Assembly (NCBI GenBank): GCA_050747525.1
Contig: JBOGOC010000002.1
Location: 72,073-136,072, forward strand
DNA length: 64,000 bases
From: JBOGOC01 sp050747525
GTDB taxonomy: Bacteria > Acidobacteriota > Polarisedimenticolia > JACPZX01 > DASXTC01
Direction: 5' to 3'
A model generated the notes under the pieces. The model was not told the origin of the DNA. It made no database searches and was given only the letters and a program-made list of their open reading frames with translations. Below are positions 61,513 through 64,000 of this stretch, in pieces. Made by a program: the position numbers and the translations under genes. Within the stretch, counting starts at the first letter, position 1. Every line of letters begins with the position of its first letter.

Positions 61513-64000
61513 TCAACGGGCGATGTGCCGCGGGTCGCCCACGGTGAGGAGCCGCTCGAGCCAGAGGTTGGTCAGCTTCTCGAGCGTGGAGTTCTGCTTC
61601 AGGCGCTGGTTCAGGAAGGCCCAGTCCACCTCGTCGGCCTTCTGGTCCTGGTTGAAGCAGGAAAACACGATGCTCGCCTCGCCCGTCACCGGATCCACGT
61701 GACGCTGCAGGCACTGGGCGCACACTTCCTTCATCATGCACTGCATCGGAGAGTTGATGCTGGCCACCGCCACATGGCCCGGCTTGAGATGCGGCGCCAG
61801 CACGCCGTGGCGCGCGCGGGTCACCGCCGCCATCATCACGTCGGAGCCGATGACGATGAGGCGGTCGCACTCTTCCAGCGGGATGGTGACCGGGCCGAGC
61901 GTTCCCTTCGCGTAGGCCAGCATGGCCTGCACGATGTTCCCCACGAAGGTCCTGTCCTGCGCGCGCCGCACCCGGATGGGCTCCCCCGCGTCCACCGCGT
62001 AGATCACCACATCGGTGCTCGCCTCGATATCCTCGCGCTTGAAGAAGTCGCCCGGCTTCTTGTACCCGGCGAAGTAGAGCACGCGGCAGCCGGCCTCCTT
62101 CATCCCCTTGGCGATGGAGAAGAGCACCGCGTTCCCCAGGCCGCCCCCCACCAGGACCACCGTCTCGCCGGCAACGATCTCGGTGGGCGCGCCGGTGGGG
62201 CCCATCACCACCACGGGCTCGCCTGGTTGCAGCCGCTTGCACAGCCTCGAGCTGGAGCCCAGCTCCAGGGCGATGAGCGACAGCAGGCCCTGCTCCTTGT
62301 CGACCCAGGCGCCCGTCAGGGCGCACGGCTCGATCAGCAGCGGCGTGCCTTCCACCATGGGCGCGGTCGCTTCGTAGTTCTGCAGGCGGTAGAACTGGCC
62401 GGGGTGGAAGTTGCGCGCCTGCCGCGGCGCGCGCACCACCACCTCGATGATGGTGGGGGTGAGGCGGTTCACCTGGTGGACCGTGCAGGTCATCTCGTCG
62501 TCCATGCTCCGCCACAGCGCGTCCAGCCGCCGCTCGCGCTCGGGCAGGGAGTCGCCCGGCATGGCGGCCATGGCGGGAGCGAACAGCGCCGCGATGCGGG
62601 GCGCCCCGTCGCGGGCCGAGGCCATGGCCTTCACCACGTTTCCCGCGTAGGCGGGATGGTTGTCGCCGAAGAACGAGATGAGCCGCCCGCGCGACTCGTA
62701 GCTTGTGAAGAAACCCACCTCGCCGGGCGCGGCCGGCATCAGCACCATCCGGCCGTCCACCACCTCGGCCTTGTGCGGCTTGAAGAACTTGCGCTGGGCG
62801 TCCCTCTCGAACGTGCCCGGGTGCTCCTTCTCGTACGTCACGTTGGGGCTCGTTCCCGCGGCCACCATGCACGAGCGCGCCGGCATGGTGACCATGCCGG
62901 CCGCATCCCCTTCCGGCACGTCCAGCCGGCGGAAGATCATGGCCCGCAGATGGCCATAATCGTCGGCCAGAGCCTCCACGGGATCCAGCTTTTCGGCGAA
63001 CGCGATCCCCTCCTCCAGCGACTTGATGATCTCCTCATGGTTCAGCCGGTAGGCAGGAGAGTCCTTCATCCCCTTGCGGTAGCAGAGGGTGACCCCTCCC
63101 CACCGGGCCACCAGGCCGGCCAGGTCGGGCTTCTCGCCGGCCGCGGCGGCGCGTGCCCGCTCGGCCCTCACGGCCCTCCCGTGGGCCAGGAACTCGTCCA
63201 GGATCTCGATCTCCTCGGGGCGGAAGTCGACGCGCAGGGCGGCCTCGCCGTGCTTTTCGGCCAGCGTCTGGTACCAGTGGAGCACCTTCTCCACCTGCAC
63301 CGGGTAGTACGCCATCAGCTCGGTGGCGGTGTCGATGGCGGTGAGCCCGCCGCCGATCACCAGGGCCGGGAGGCGCACCTGCAGGTTGGCCAGAGCATTG
63401 TTCTTGAAGGCCCCCGTGAGCTGCAGCGCCATCAGGAAGTCGCTCGCCTTCCGGATGCCGCGGATCAGGTTGTTCTTCATGTCGATCACGGTGGGGCGCC
63501 CGGCCCCGGTCGCGACGGCCACGTGATCGAACCCGTGTGTCCAGGCGTCCTCGATCGGCAGGGTGCCGCCGAAGCGCACGCCGCCGTACATCTTGAGTCC
63601 CCTGCGCCTGGCCAGCGTGAGGTGCAGCAGCGTCAGAAAGTTCTTGTCCCAGCGGACGGTGATGCCGTACTCCGACACGCCGCCAAAGCCCTCGAGCACC
63701 CGTTCGTCGAGGCGACGGTAGATCTCGCTCCAATCGCGCACGGGACGCGGCGCGTCACGGTCGGTGCCCACGAGCGACGAGGGCAGCGGCTCGATCTTCA
63801 AAGCATCGATTCCCACGACGCCGAAGCCCTCGTTGACGAGATAGTGCGCGAGCGTATATCCCGCGGGACCGAGACCGACCACGAGCACGTTCCGGCCGTT
63901 ATACGGCAGCGCGTGCGGCCTCCGGATGTTCAGCGGGTTCCATCGCGTGAGCAGGCCGTAGATTTCAACGCCCCAGGGCATCTGCAGCACGTCGGTGAGC
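61513..64000 (-). CDS. GltD-like / PyrK-like flavoprotein fusion (5' end beyond window)
   Basis: At least 829 residues; the frame is still open at the right window edge, so the N-terminus (perhaps an Fe-S domain) is missing. The first part is a glutamate-synthase-small-subunit-type FAD/NAD(P) domain with VLVVGLGPAGYTLAHYL, GVRFGGTLPIEDA and ALVIGGGLTAIDTATEL. The second part, from about residue 510, is a ferredoxin-NADP-reductase-like domain (GQFYRLQNYE, VVLVGGGLGNAVLFSIAKGM). It ends with a PyrK-type 2Fe-2S region (CMMKEVCAQCLQRH ... CFNQDQ). It probably transfers electrons from NAD(P)H to a partner oxidoreductase that is not in the window. Confidence 0.88.
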   Translation of the reverse strand, partial: LTDVLQMPWGVEIYGLLTRWNPLNIRRPHALPYNGRNVLVVGLGPAGYTLAHYLVNEGFGVVGIDALKIEPLPSSLVGTDRDAPRPVRDWSEIYRRLDERVLEGFGGVSEYGITVRWDKNFLTLLHLTLARRRGLKMYGGVRFGGTLPIEDAWTHGFDHVAVATGAGRPTVIDMKNNLIRGIRKASDFLMALQLTGAFKNNALANLQVRLPALVIGGGLTAIDTATELMAYYPVQVEKVLHWYQTLAEKHGEAALRVDFRPEEIEILDEFLAHGRAVRAERARAAAAGEKPDLAGLVARWGGVTLCYRKGMKDSPAYRLNHEEIIKSLEEGIAFAEKLDPVEALADDYGHLRAMIFRRLDVPEGDAAGMVTMPARSCMVAAGTSPNVTYEKEHPGTFERDAQRKFFKPHKAEVVDGRMVLMPAAPGEVGFFTSYESRGRLISFFGDNHPAYAGNVVKAMASARDGAPRIAALFAPAMAAMPGDSLPERERRLDALWRSMDDEMTCTVHQVNRLTPTIIEVVVRAPRQARNFHPGQFYRLQNYEATAPMVEGTPLLIEPCALTGAWVDKEQGLLSLIALELGSSSRLCKRLQPGEPVVVMGPTGAPTEIVAGETVVLVGGGLGNAVLFSIAKGMKEAGCRVLYFAGYKKPGDFFKREDIEASTDVVIYAVDAGEPIRVRRAQDRTFVGNIVQAMLAYAKGTLGPVTIPLEECDRLIVIGSDVMMAAVTRARHGVLAPHLKPGHVAVASINSPMQCMMKEVCAQCLQRHVDPVTGEASIVFSCFNQDQKADEVDWAFLNQRLKQNSTLEKLTNLWLERLLTVGDPRHIAR

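Overview
The window reads as a chromosomal segment of a high-GC, diderm, Kdo-LPS-making bacterium, most likely an Acidobacteriota member. Three things point there: a permease of the acidobacterial duplicated orphan permease (ADOP) type at 11660-14095, a protein of the acidobacterial VWFA-related type at 49553-50755, and a beta-oxidation operon, TonB-dependent receptor and periplasmic proteases typical of that phylum. Class-level placement cannot be made from the sequence alone. Genes are tightly packed and many neighbours overlap by ATGA or GTGA, so translational coupling is the rule.

Layout. 1-3481: a C-terminal fragment of an unknown gene, a CPBP protease, an OsmC protein and a two-gene ABC-2 exporter. 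3558-7046: kdsB-pyrG-kdsD, the first half of the CMP-Kdo pathway. 7061-14095: a small membrane protein, then an ECF sigma / FecR-like regulator / TonB-dependent receptor module and the ADOP permease. 14105-16560 (minus): an amylo-alpha-1,6-glucosidase-type glycosidase and an SCP2 protein. About 16720-20030: a lower-GC island that I read as an integron cassette array. It has three folded attC-like sites plus one truncated site, three intact cassette genes of unknown function, a frameshifted VOC gene, a 5'-truncated RibD/DHFR-like fragment, and a decayed integron-integrase C-terminus at its left edge. 20087-24456: the second half of the Kdo/LPS set (transaldolase, kdsC, kdsA on minus; a second kdsC-like gene, lapA, lapB on plus). 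24467-27086: a DUF4388 protein and an HtrA protease.

27202-35965 is a fatty-acid oxidation operon: an NtrC-type regulator, acyl-CoA ligase, thiolase (apparently with an ATT start), FadJ-like multifunctional enzyme, a thioredoxin-type ArsC and an acyl-CoA dehydrogenase, nearly all overlapping by 4 nt. 36069-41290 holds two tandem secreted M1 aminopeptidases. 41287-45238 runs gatB, a membrane-anchored HExxH protein, ftsE, ftsX. 45332-49459 (minus) encodes a TPR protein, a CsgG-like protein and a large peptidase / beta-propeller / beta-barrel fusion. 49553-53650 holds the VWA protein, aroA and an alginate-export-type porin. The right end carries an M20 peptidase, a histidine-kinase-like ATPase lacking its histidine box, an unknown secreted protein, an SDR, a Gfo/Idh/MocA oxidoreductase, a HIT protein, a DMT exporter, an intradiol dioxygenase and a GltD-PyrK-like flavoprotein cut by the window edge.

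The most notable element is the integron-like array. It sits between genes that in other bacteria belong to one kds/LPS neighbourhood, and its attC sites share stem sequence and the extrahelical G that is diagnostic of attC folding. I saw no rRNA, tRNA, CRISPR array or intact insertion sequence.
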